Part shown: positions 43,763-52,065 of the stretch, piece after piece | Numbering within the stretch: the stretch's first letter is position 1 | Layout: each line of letters starts with the position of its first letter | NCBI RefSeq assembly: GCF_019976755.1 | Contig: NZ_AP023441.1 | Coordinates: 5,081,501-5,145,500, forward strand | Length of the DNA: 64,000 nucleotides | Reading direction: 5' to 3' | DNA from: Nostoc sp. MS1 | Lineage (GTDB): Bacteria > Cyanobacteriota > Cyanobacteriia > Cyanobacteriales > Nostocaceae | Position numbers and translations under genes: made by a program | Notes under the pieces: model-generated | The model's input: the letters and a program-made list of their open reading frames with translations, nothing else | What the model was told of the DNA's origin: nothing | Databases searched by the model: none

Positions 43763-44792
43763 TCAAAAAGTAGCAATTTTGCTACATGAAGGAACTACTG
43801 GATCTGTTGGCAAAACAGGGTTAGCTCTTTTACGCTATAGTGAGTCCCCTATTGTGGCTGTAATTGACCGTAACAGTGCAGGTAAATCTTTAAGGGAAAT
43901 TACGGGGATTAAGCGTGATGTACCGATTGTAGACTCGGTAGCTGCTGCCTTAGAATACCAGCCCCAAGTTTTAGTTATTGGTATTGCGCCTAAAGGTGGG
44001 GCAATACCTGATGATTATTGGATAGAACTGAAAACGGCGTTAGGGGCTGGAATGTCTTTGGTAAATGGTTTACACACACCCTTAGCAAGTATCGCTGATT
44101 TAACTGCACTTCTCAAACCAGGACAATTGATTTGGGATGTCCGCAAAGAACCGCCTAATTTAGATGTTGCAAGTGCGGCGGCGCGGACTCTACCCTGTCG
44201 GCGGGTGTTGACGGTGGGAACAGATATGGCTGTGGGGAAGATGTCCACCAGTTTAGAGTTACATCGGGCATCAAAATTGCGGGGTTGGCGTTCTAAGTTT
44301 TTGGCTACCGGGCAAACTGGTGTGATGTTGGAAGGGGATGGTGTGGCTTTGGATGCGGTGCGGGTAGATTTTGCTGCGGGTGCGGTGGAACAGATGGTGA
44401 TGCGTTATGGCAAAAACTACGACATTCTGCATATTGAAGGGCAAGGTTCCTTACTCCATCCTGGTTCTACTGCTACCTTACCCTTAATTCGTGGTTCCCA
44501 ACCTACCCAACTGGTACTGGTACACCGTGCTGGACAAACTCACAATACCAATAATCCGCATATACCGATTCCACCGTTAACTGAAGTAATTCGCCTGTAT
44601 GAAACTGTGGCTAATGCGGGTGGGGCGTTTGGGAATGTGCCGGTGGTGGGGATAGCTTTAAATACTGCCCATTTAGATGAGGATGCAGCAAAGGAAGCGA
44701 TCGCCCAAATAATAGCACAAACCGGTTTACCTTGTACTGATGTCGTCCGCTTTGGTGCTGATGTTCTTTTAGATGCTGTCATGCACAATTAA
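43746..44792 (+). CDS. DUF1611 family protein (DgcN-like, candidate D-glutamate N-acetyltransferase)
   Basis: A 348-residue protein starting at GTG inside the preceding gene; the 17-base overlap means translational coupling. The N-terminal Rossmann-like part (about 1-130; VAAALEYQPQVLVIGIAPKG) is followed by the DUF1611 C-terminal domain with a P-loop-like GTDMAVGKMSTSLEL (about 158-172) and IEGQGSLLHPGSTATLPLIR. DUF1611 proteins next to dipeptide epimerases include DgcN, which N-acetylates D-glutamate so that DgcA can racemise it to N-acetyl-L-glutamate, an arginine precursor. That function is inferred from family and adjacency. Confidence 0.82.
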   Translation: MRLPLNQKVAILLHEGTTGSVGKTGLALLRYSESPIVAVIDRNSAGKSLREITGIKRDVPIVDSVAAALEYQPQVLVIGIAPKGGAIPDDYWIELKTALGAGMSLVNGLHTPLASIADLTALLKPGQLIWDVRKEPPNLDVASAAARTLPCRRVLTVGTDMAVGKMSTSLELHRASKLRGWRSKFLATGQTGVMLEGDGVALDAVRVDFAAGAVEQMVMRYGKNYDILHIEGQGSLLHPGSTATLPLIRGSQPTQLVLVHRAGQTHNTNNPHIPIPPLTEVIRLYETVANAGGAFGNVPVVGIALNTAHLDEDAAKEAIAQIIAQTGLPCTDVVRFGADVLLDAVMHN

Positions 44793-44827
44793 AATATAAA
44801 TAGGGTGTACCTCAATAATCAAGGGCG

Positions 44828-46087
44828 ATGAATAGGCGAGGCGATAATTCTTGGGTAGAACGTGTGACTGGTGTCTGGCAAAAGGCAGCAGATAGCGTGG
44901 TGCAGAGATTACCAGTAGAACAAGTTTCACAGAAGTTTGTCCAGTGGTTCAGCGTGAGTGAGACGGAAGTTGCGGAAATTCTGGACAAGGTGCGGAAGGA
45001 ACTGCCAACTACCGAGGCTTTACTACTAGGTAAGCCACAAGCTGGTAAGAGTTCCATTGTCCGTGGACTGACAGGGGTTTCGGCGGAGATTGTCGGACAA
45101 GGTTTTCGTCCACACACCCAACACACCCAACGCTACGCCTATCCATCTAATGATCTGCCACTGCTGATTTTCACTGATACGGTAGGTTTAGGTGATATTA
45201 ATCAGGAAACTAGCGGAGTTATTCAGGAGTTGGTAGGAGATTTAAAAGAGAAAAGTGGACGCGCCAGAGTCTTAATTTTGACAGTGAAGATTAATGATTT
45301 TGCCACTGATACCCTACGACAAATTGCCCAAAATTTACGTCAGCAGTATCCAGAAATCCCTTGTTTACTGGCTGTTACTTGTTTACACGAAGTCTACCCG
45401 CCGCATGTGGAGGATCACCCAGTTTATCCACCAGATTATGAGGAAGTTAACCGGGCTTTTGCAGCAATTCAAGCAGCTTTTGCGGGGGTTTATGACCGTT
45501 CCATCCTCATTGATTTTACTTTAGAGGAAGATGGGTATAATCCAGTATTTTATGGCTTAGAAGCACTCAGAGACAGTCTAGCAGAACTTCTCCCAGAAGC
45601 GGAAGCCAAAGCTATTTATCAATTATTGGATAAGCAAGCTGGTGAGAAATTAGGCAATCTCTACCGGGATATTGGCAGACGTTACACCTTATCCTTTGCA
45701 GTGATGGCGGCTACACTAGCGGCTGTACCCTTACCATTTGCTACTATGCCAGTGTTAACAGCTTTGCAAGTATCGATGGTGACGCTTTTGGGTAAATTAT
45801 ATGGGCAAACAGTTACACCATCGCAAGCTGGGGGAATTGTGAGTGCGATCGCAGGTGGTTTTTTAGCCCAAGCTATAGGTAGAGAGTTAGTTAAATTTAT
45901 ACCAGGATTTGGGAGTGCGATCGCCGCATCTTGGGCAGCAGCTTATACTTGGTCTTTAGGGGAGACAGCTTGTGTCTATTTTGGTGATTTGATGGGTGGG
46001 AATAAGCCAGATCCACAAAAAATTCAATCTGTGATGCAGGAAGCTTTTGTCAAGGCAAAGGAACGCTTTAAGGGAATTAAGTCTTGA
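44828..46087 (+). CDS. GTPase with DUF697-type membrane domain
   Basis: A 419-residue protein. G1: LLGKPQAGKSSIVRGLTG (about 62-79); G3: FTDTVGLGD (about 114-122). The G4 element, normally N/T-K-x-D, reads AVTCLHEV, so nucleotide specificity may be relaxed. After about residue 280, two hydrophobic hairpins (YTLSFAVMAATLAAVPLPFA; AGGIVSAIAGGFLAQAIG) and AASWAAAYTWSLGETACVYF match DUF697, a domain found in membrane-bound, Era/dynamin-like GTPases. It starts 35 bases after the DUF1611 gene on the same strand, so the three may form one operon. The physiological role is unknown. Confidence 0.85.
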   Translation: MNRRGDNSWVERVTGVWQKAADSVVQRLPVEQVSQKFVQWFSVSETEVAEILDKVRKELPTTEALLLGKPQAGKSSIVRGLTGVSAEIVGQGFRPHTQHTQRYAYPSNDLPLLIFTDTVGLGDINQETSGVIQELVGDLKEKSGRARVLILTVKINDFATDTLRQIAQNLRQQYPEIPCLLAVTCLHEVYPPHVEDHPVYPPDYEEVNRAFAAIQAAFAGVYDRSILIDFTLEEDGYNPVFYGLEALRDSLAELLPEAEAKAIYQLLDKQAGEKLGNLYRDIGRRYTLSFAVMAATLAAVPLPFATMPVLTALQVSMVTLLGKLYGQTVTPSQAGGIVSAIAGGFLAQAIGRELVKFIPGFGSAIAASWAAAYTWSLGETACVYFGDLMGGNKPDPQKIQSVMQEAFVKAKERFKGIKS

Positions 46088-46194
46088 TTTTTTAACGCGG
46101 AGGGATGAGGAGGTTTGAGGAGAGATATTATCTAGCTTTATACCAGCATAAGTATATTAATATTATTTAAGGCAGCATTAATAAGTATAAAATA

Positions 46195-47064
46195 ATGAAA
46201 TTTCGTGACTGGGCTACCAGGGTTACGCTTATTTTTCTGATGTTAGCCGCTTTAATATTGGCGTTACTAGTTGGGAAAGCTAGACAGTTACCGCAGGGTG
46301 CAGCAACATCAACTTCAGAAATTACGACTTGGCGACAATATCCCCAAATTCAAGTTCATTCATTCTCAAGTAAACAAAATCAAGCTGCAAATATCATTAA
46401 ATCTGCAAATACTAAAAATCAAGCTGCGGGTAGATATACAACTACTCTTGCTTTTGATAAGTACAAGCCTAGATTGGAAATTGCGGCGGTAGATCCGAGC
46501 AATTATGGTGAAAGATTTGCTCAGGATATCAATGGTGTACCTGTAAAGAATCAACCAATTGTTGTTATTCACGAGACTAGTGATTCTGCTGCTAGTGCAG
46601 TTAACTTTTTCCAAACACCTCATACAGATGAGAACGTCCAAGCAAGTTACCACGCTATTATTAAATTAGATGGAACTGTTTTATATTTAGTACCTCCAGA
46701 AAAAAGAGCATTTGGTGCTGCTAACTCAGTTTTTGTAGGCTCAGATGGAGAAGAAACTGTCCAAACTAATCCTAATTTACCACCATCTGTAAATAATTTT
46801 GCTTATCACGTTTCTTTAGAAACTCCACTAGATGGACGCGGCAATAATTTCTTAAAATCTCATAGTGGGTATACAGAAGCGCAATATAATTCTTTAGCTT
46901 GGTTAATAGCTCAAAGTCAAGTACCAGAAGACAGAATTACTACTCATAAAATAGTAGACCGTTCCAACCAAAGAGTTGACCCCTTGAGTTTTGATTCTGA
47001 TAAATTTCTGCAATTACTTAATACTTATCGTCAGCTAAGTCCAGTTTATAGAGCGCAGAAATAG
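46195..47064 (+). CDS. N-acetylmuramoyl-L-alanine amidase (Amidase_2 / PGRP fold)
   Basis: A 289-residue secreted or anchored murein hydrolase. An N-terminal membrane segment (VTLIFLMLAALILALLVG, about 10-27) acts as signal or anchor. The catalytic domain (about 110-285) has the zinc ligands of the family: VVIHETS (first His), ASYHAIIKLDG (second His/Tyr region) and THKIVDRSNQRVDPLSFD, the third H-x(9)-DP motif. It cleaves the bond between MurNAc and L-Ala in peptidoglycan. It follows the epimerase-DUF1611-GTPase genes on the same strand, 107 bases after the GTPase; a shared role in wall-peptide turnover is plausible. It ends five bases from the convergent nucleoside hydrolase. Confidence 0.87.
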   Translation: MKFRDWATRVTLIFLMLAALILALLVGKARQLPQGAATSTSEITTWRQYPQIQVHSFSSKQNQAANIIKSANTKNQAAGRYTTTLAFDKYKPRLEIAAVDPSNYGERFAQDINGVPVKNQPIVVIHETSDSAASAVNFFQTPHTDENVQASYHAIIKLDGTVLYLVPPEKRAFGAANSVFVGSDGEETVQTNPNLPPSVNNFAYHVSLETPLDGRGNNFLKSHSGYTEAQYNSLAWLIAQSQVPEDRITTHKIVDRSNQRVDPLSFDSDKFLQLLNTYRQLSPVYRAQK

Positions 47065-47069
47065 GTATT

Positions 47070-47993
47070 TTATCTTGCCCACTGTAGCAAAATGTAGGCA
47101 TAAAAAGCCTCTTTATCTACTGTATTCATAGCTAAAATTTTACGTCCACCAGGGACGACTTTAGTTCTTCCCTGACTTATACCAGTGGTGATAATTTCTG
47201 TCTCCCATTCGCGGAGTTGATAAAATTCTGGATGTCCTAAATAAGCGGTGGCTAATACATCCCAAGCATAATGATCTTGAGGAGTTACTAAGGCGTAACA
47301 TTGTCCAGCTAAATCGGAAATGGGATAGTGACGTTGTTTTCCCATTTTGTAGACTAAATCCGATGTTACAGGCACATTATTAGTTAAATCTAAAGGACAC
47401 ATAATAATTTTAATTTGGCTTTGCCATACCCGTGCTGCTGATACCGCATCCCAGTACACATTCCATTCAGCAGAACCATCTTGTCCAGGCTCTAAACTTT
47501 TTTCCACATTACCAGGCACATTCAACGCGCCACCCATCCAAACAATCTTGGCAATTTTGGCTTCGATATCTGGTGCTTTATCTAAGGCGATCGCAACTGT
47601 TGCTAATGGCCCTGTCACCATCAGGGTAACGGGTGCTGGTGCTTCTCTCAAAACTCTCACCATGAAATCTTGGCCTGTTTCTTCTAGCAAAAGGGTGTGA
47701 ATGGTGTCGTTTTGGTTGAGAATTGGCAGATGGTCAACAATAAATGAATCACGACGATACAAGCGAGGGAATGGATTAATCCCGCGTACTGTACTTTCTG
47801 CTACTGGTATGTGAGAAAATCCCATCAAATCAATAATTTTACGTGTGGCACTGAGGGCTGGCTGGACATAGCAATCAGCAGGGGTGACGACAACACCAAG
47901 CAGTTCGATGTGATCCATCGTCAACAGCAGCATAGTTGCTAGATAATCATCTACACCGCCATCATGATCCATTAATACGAGTTGTTTTGTCAT
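47070..47993 (-). CDS. Inosine/uridine-preferring nucleoside hydrolase
   Basis: A 307-residue enzyme. The calcium-binding N-terminal signature, DTDPGIDDA in the family, appears as DHDGGVDDYLATM at about 9-21, keeping the aspartates. MVTGPLATVAIAL (about 125-137) and WMGGALNVPGN (about 152-162) are conserved nucleoside-binding loops. Near the C-terminus HYAWDVLATAYL supplies the last calcium aspartate and active-site His region. It hydrolyses ribonucleosides to base and ribose. It is divergent from a cytosine deaminase gene only 17 bases away, so base salvage is a likely joint job. Confidence 0.9.
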   Translation of the reverse strand: MTKQLVLMDHDGGVDDYLATMLLLTMDHIELLGVVVTPADCYVQPALSATRKIIDLMGFSHIPVAESTVRGINPFPRLYRRDSFIVDHLPILNQNDTIHTLLLEETGQDFMVRVLREAPAPVTLMVTGPLATVAIALDKAPDIEAKIAKIVWMGGALNVPGNVEKSLEPGQDGSAEWNVYWDAVSAARVWQSQIKIIMCPLDLTNNVPVTSDLVYKMGKQRHYPISDLAGQCYALVTPQDHYAWDVLATAYLGHPEFYQLREWETEIITTGISQGRTKVVPGGRKILAMNTVDKEAFYAYILLQWAR

Positions 47994-48010
47994 GTTAGGG
48001 AGATAAAAAT

Positions 48011-48442
48011 ATGGATGAATTTATGCAGGCCGCGATCGCAGAAGCTAAACAAGGTAGACAAGAAGGGGGGATTCCTATCGGTTCGGTGCTTGCCAAAGAT
48101 GGCAAACTTCTTGGTAGAGGACACAACAAGCGTGTACAAGATGGTGATCCCATAACTCACGCGGAAATCGATTGTCTCCGTAATGCCGGGAGAATTGGCA
48201 GCTATAGAGGCACTACATTATATTCAACCTTAATGCCGTGTTATTTGTGCGCTGGTGCTGTGGTGCAATTCGGAATTAAAAAGGTAATTGTTGGCGAATC
48301 TCGAACTTTCCCTGGCGCTAAAGATTTTATGGTGTCTCACGGTGTGGAAGTGATTGATTTGAATTTAGATGAGTGCGAACAAATGATGAGTGAGTTTATT
48401 GAAACCAATCCTGAGTTGTGGAATGAGGATATTGGGAAGTGA
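48011..48442 (+). CDS. Cytosine deaminase, yeast FCY1-like
   Basis: A 143-residue zinc deaminase. HAEIDCLRNAG (His ligand plus catalytic Glu, about 56-66) and MPCYLCAGAV (two Cys ligands, about 79-88). The whole protein parallels yeast cytosine deaminase: EGGIPIGSVLAKDGKLLGRG near the N-terminus, VIVGESRTF after the zinc site, and the end PELWNEDIG, similar to the yeast PQDWFEDIG tail. It therefore probably converts cytosine to uracil rather than acting on guanine or tRNA. The intergenic space to the divergent nucleoside hydrolase is 17 bases, and both promoters must overlap the coding ends. Confidence 0.88.
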   Translation: MDEFMQAAIAEAKQGRQEGGIPIGSVLAKDGKLLGRGHNKRVQDGDPITHAEIDCLRNAGRIGSYRGTTLYSTLMPCYLCAGAVVQFGIKKVIVGESRTFPGAKDFMVSHGVEVIDLNLDECEQMMSEFIETNPELWNEDIGK

Positions 48443-48447
48443 GTGTG

Positions 48448-48537
48448 GGGAGATGAGGGAGATGAGAGAGATGAGGGAGATGAGAGAGATGGGGGAGATG
48501 AGGGAGATGGGGAAGATGAGGGAGATGAGGAAGAATA
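48448..48537. repeat. Nine-base tandem repeat (GAGATGAGG)
   Basis: About nine imperfect copies of a GAGATGAGG unit start just after the deaminase stop. Because the period is a multiple of three it keeps frames open on both strands (E-M-R and P-H-L repeats), which creates spurious reading frames. Confidence 0.85.
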
Positions 48538-48694
48538 ACAACTGTCAACTGACTCCTCACGAGTTCCTCAAGTTTTCCTTTTATTCTCAAATTAAAGCTA
48601 CTCCATTCAATACCAACCGTGAGATATGGAGTTTTGCCTAAACCCAGGAGGACAAATCTATGCCTTGCCTGTATTTGTGTGAGAACTAAAAATC

Positions 48695-49171
48695 ATGAAG
48701 AAGACTGTAATGGTAATCGGCTATGGTAACGATTTGCGGAGTGATGACGGTATTGGACAACGGATAGCTAATGAGATAGCTTCTTGGCATTTACCATCTG
48801 TCGAATCTGTTGCAGTCCATCAGCTTACACCTGATTTAGTGAACTCATTAGCAGGTACTGACTTGGCTATTTTTGTTGATGCTTGTTTGCCTGTGGACAA
48901 CTTTGATGTACAAGTACAGTCACTTGCACCAGCTTGTGATATGGATACTAATGTACATACAGGCAATCCCCGATCGCTTTTAGCATTGACTGAGGCTATC
49001 TATGGTAATTGCCCGCAGGCTTGGTGGGTGACAATCCCTGGTGTTAATTTTGAAGTTGGCGATCGCTTTTCTCGGACTGCGGAATCAGGAGGTGCGATCG
49101 CCTTAGTTAAGATTGTCCAAATACTTGACAAGGTAAAGAATTTTTGGGTCGAAAATAGGGCAGTAGCATAA
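48695..49171 (+). CDS. hoxW: Hydrogenase maturation protease HoxW
   Basis: A 158-residue endopeptidase that removes the C-terminal peptide of a NiFe-hydrogenase large subunit after metal insertion. Nickel-sensing ligands of the family are visible: GYGNDLRSDDGIG (acidic residue near 17-19), IFVDACLP (Asp near 69) and MDTNVHTGNP (His near 90). It lies 4.7 kb from hoxH and no uptake hydrogenase (hup) gene is in the window, so it should be HoxW, specific for HoxH. It is on the opposite strand from the hox genes and 15 bases ahead of the CoA-ligase/GNAT gene. Confidence 0.88.
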   Translation: MKKTVMVIGYGNDLRSDDGIGQRIANEIASWHLPSVESVAVHQLTPDLVNSLAGTDLAIFVDACLPVDNFDVQVQSLAPACDMDTNVHTGNPRSLLALTEAIYGNCPQAWWVTIPGVNFEVGDRFSRTAESGGAIALVKIVQILDKVKNFWVENRAVA

Positions 49172-49186
49172 CTAGCAACTACGAAC

Positions 49187-51949
49187 ATGATGCAGAAATC
49201 TTCTAAGCCAAGTGACCGCACCTATGATATCTTGCAGGCAGAGAAGTTAAATCCTCTTGATGCCATCTTTGCTCCTCGGAGTGTAGCTGTTATCGGTGCT
49301 AGTGAAAAGGCTGGTAGTGTCGGACGCACCATCTTATGGAACTTAATTAGTAATCCCTTTGGTGGAACTGTTTTTCCTGTCAATCCGAAACGGCATAGTG
49401 TACTAGGAATTAAAGCTTATCCCACAATTGCCGCCATTCCCGAAGCAGTTGATTTGGCAATTATCGCTACCCCGGCCTCTACAGTACCGGGGATTATTTC
49501 TGAGTGTGTGGATGCAGGTATCAAGGGTGCGATCGTTATTTCTGCTGGGTTTAAAGAAGCTGGTGCTGAGGGTATTGCCTTAGAACAGGAAATTCTCACA
49601 CGGGCGCGTCGTGGTAATATGCGGATCATCGGCCCGAACTGCCTGGGGGTGATGAGTCCGCGCACTGGCTTAAATGCTACCTTCGCCAGTTCTATGGCCC
49701 GTTCTGGAAATGTAGGTTTTCTCAGTCAAAGTGGCGCATTGTGTACCGCAATTCTGGATTGGAGTGTACGGGAAAATGTGGGTTTTAGTGCCTTTGTCTC
49801 CATCGGTTCGATGTTAGATGTGGGTTGGGGAGACTTGATTTATTACCTTGGTGATGACCCACAAACCAAAAGTATTGTGATATACATGGAATCGATTGGT
49901 GATGCGCGGTCTTTTATCTCCGCAGCGCGAGAAGTAGCACTTACCAAACCGATAATCGTTATCAAAGCAGGCCGTACAGAAGCCGCAGCCAAAGCAGCCG
50001 CATCTCATACTGGTGCATTGGCAGGTAGTAATGCCGTATTAGATGCAGCTTTTCGGCGTTGTGGGGTGTTACGGGTAGATAGTATCTCTGATTTGTTTGA
50101 TGTGGCGGAGGTATTGGCAAAACAACCCCGTCCTCAAGGGCCGCGTTTGACGATTTTAACTAATGCGGGTGGGCCTGGGGTACTAGCGACAGATGCTTTA
50201 ATTGAGGCTGGCGGCGAACTTGCACCCGTATCATCGGAAACAATCAATTCCCTCAACCAAATCCTCCCCACACATTGGAGTCATGCCAATCCCATTGATA
50301 TACTCGGTGATGCTGACCCCCAACGCTACACCCAAGCTTTAGAAATTGCTGCTAAAGACCCTAACAGTGATGGCTTATTGGTAATTCTCACACCCCAAGC
50401 CATGACTGACCCCACCCAAACGGCGGAACAATTAAAACCCTACGCGCAAATATCCGGTAAACCCGTCCTAGCGAGTTGGATGGGAGGTGCAGATGTGGCG
50501 GCTGGGGAGGAAATCTTAAATCGTCAACGTATCCCAACCTATGATTATCCCGATACGGCGGCGCGGGTGTTTAGTTATATGTGGCAATCTAGTTACAACT
50601 TACGCGGTATCTACGAAACGCCTGTATTACCTACTGTGGATGCAGCATCAGGTTTACCAAATCGCAGTCTAGCCCAGAAGATTATTAGCATAGCTCGTCA
50701 GTCAGGACGGACTATTTTAACTGAGTATGAATCTAAGCAAATTTTAGCAGCCTATGGCATCCCCATTGTCCCTACTTGCGTGGCGAAAACGGAAGATGAG
50801 GCGGTTAGATGTGCTGAGGGTATTGGTTATCCAGTTGTTGTCAAACTCTATTCCCAGACAATTACCCACAAAACTGATGTGGGGGGTGTGCAGTTAAATC
50901 TGCCAGATGCAGATGCAGTACGCCGCGCTTATCAGACTATTGCTGCATCAGTGGCAGAGAAAACAGGTAAAGAGCATTTTTTAGGTGTTACTGTCCAACC
51001 AATGGTGAAAATGGACGGCTATGAACTAATTATTGGTAGTAGTCTTGATCCTCAGTTTGGGCCAGTGCTGTTATTTGGGACAGGAGGACAGTTAGTCGAA
51101 GTGTTTGAGGATCGCGCGATCGCACTTCCTCCTCTTAATACTACTTTGGCACGGCGGATGATGGAACACACCAAAATTTACAAAGCGCTGAAGGGTGTGC
51201 GGGGACGGCAAAGTATTGATATGGAAGCACTGGAACAACTGATGGTGGCGTTTAGTCAGTTGGTAGTCGAACAGCGCTGGATAAAAGAAATTGATATCAA
51301 CCCATTGTTAGCTATTCCACCCAATCCTCTAAATCACAGTGGCGAGGGTTTAATTGCTCTAGATGCGCGGGTTGTGTTGCATGAACTCGATGTGACACAA
51401 GACCAACTACCAAAGTTAGCGATTCGACCTTACCCTACACAATATGTAGGACAATGGACTATGAAAGATGGCACTCCTGTAACTATCCGTCCTATTCGTC
51501 CTGAAGATGAACCTTTGATGGTGGAGTTCCATAAAACCCTCTCAGAACAAAGTGTCTATTTTCGTTACTTCCACCTCATCAAACTAAGTCATCGCATCAC
51601 CCACGAACGCCTTACCCGTATTTGCTTTATTGATTATGACCGCGAAATGGCTTTGGTTGTGGAATCTCAAGGGAAAATTTTAGCCGTTGCTAGATTAACT
51701 AAACTGCATGGAACTAAGATATCTGAGTTTGCTATGTTAGTAAGCGATCGCTATCAATGTCAGGGTATAGGCACAGAGTTATTAAAGCGGTTGCTGCAAG
51801 TTGGACACGATGAGCAAATCGAACGCATCACAGCCGAAATCCTCGCTGATAATTATGGTATGCAAAGAGTTTGTGAAAAGTTGGGTTTTCAAATAGAACG
51901 CACCAACGAAGCAACTATTATGAAAGCAGAAATTGTCATTAGTCCATAG
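49187..51949 (+). CDS. Fused ADP-forming acyl-CoA synthetase (alpha+beta) with GNAT acetyltransferase domain
   Basis: A 920-residue three-part protein. Residues about 20-480 form the CoA-binding and CoA-ligase-like alpha part (IFAPRSVAVIGASEKAGSVG; RIIGPNCLGVMSPR; GFLSQSGALCTAILDW; AASHTGALAGSN with the phospho-acceptor-like His). Residues about 490-730 form the ATP-grasp beta part (GIPIVPTCVAKTEDEA; GYPVVVKLYSQTITHKTDVG). Residues about 750-920 are a GNAT domain (VTIRPIRPEDEPLMVEF; RYQCQGIGTELLKRLLQ). It resembles the Pat/PatZ protein acetyltransferases, many of which lost ligase activity; the His is retained here, so acetate or acyl-CoA synthesis with ATP formation remains possible. Confidence 0.88.
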   Translation: MMQKSSKPSDRTYDILQAEKLNPLDAIFAPRSVAVIGASEKAGSVGRTILWNLISNPFGGTVFPVNPKRHSVLGIKAYPTIAAIPEAVDLAIIATPASTVPGIISECVDAGIKGAIVISAGFKEAGAEGIALEQEILTRARRGNMRIIGPNCLGVMSPRTGLNATFASSMARSGNVGFLSQSGALCTAILDWSVRENVGFSAFVSIGSMLDVGWGDLIYYLGDDPQTKSIVIYMESIGDARSFISAAREVALTKPIIVIKAGRTEAAAKAAASHTGALAGSNAVLDAAFRRCGVLRVDSISDLFDVAEVLAKQPRPQGPRLTILTNAGGPGVLATDALIEAGGELAPVSSETINSLNQILPTHWSHANPIDILGDADPQRYTQALEIAAKDPNSDGLLVILTPQAMTDPTQTAEQLKPYAQISGKPVLASWMGGADVAAGEEILNRQRIPTYDYPDTAARVFSYMWQSSYNLRGIYETPVLPTVDAASGLPNRSLAQKIISIARQSGRTILTEYESKQILAAYGIPIVPTCVAKTEDEAVRCAEGIGYPVVVKLYSQTITHKTDVGGVQLNLPDADAVRRAYQTIAASVAEKTGKEHFLGVTVQPMVKMDGYELIIGSSLDPQFGPVLLFGTGGQLVEVFEDRAIALPPLNTTLARRMMEHTKIYKALKGVRGRQSIDMEALEQLMVAFSQLVVEQRWIKEIDINPLLAIPPNPLNHSGEGLIALDARVVLHELDVTQDQLPKLAIRPYPTQYVGQWTMKDGTPVTIRPIRPEDEPLMVEFHKTLSEQSVYFRYFHLIKLSHRITHERLTRICFIDYDREMALVVESQGKILAVARLTKLHGTKISEFAMLVSDRYQCQGIGTELLKRLLQVGHDEQIERITAEILADNYGMQRVCEKLGFQIERTNEATIMKAEIVISP

Positions 51950-52065
51950 TCATTAGTTATTCTCGCCTATCCTCTGTTTCTCACTGCTTTGTAAAGTATT
52001 ATTACTTACTACTAGGAACTGTAGTTTTTGCAGTAAAGTTCTTGTAATAATTCAATATTACAAGT

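Noticed and set aside
48390..48641. 83-codon frame rich in E-M-R after the deaminase, and its P-H-L counterpart on the other strand
   Set aside because: Both arise from a nine-base tandem repeat, a multiple of three, which keeps any frame open.
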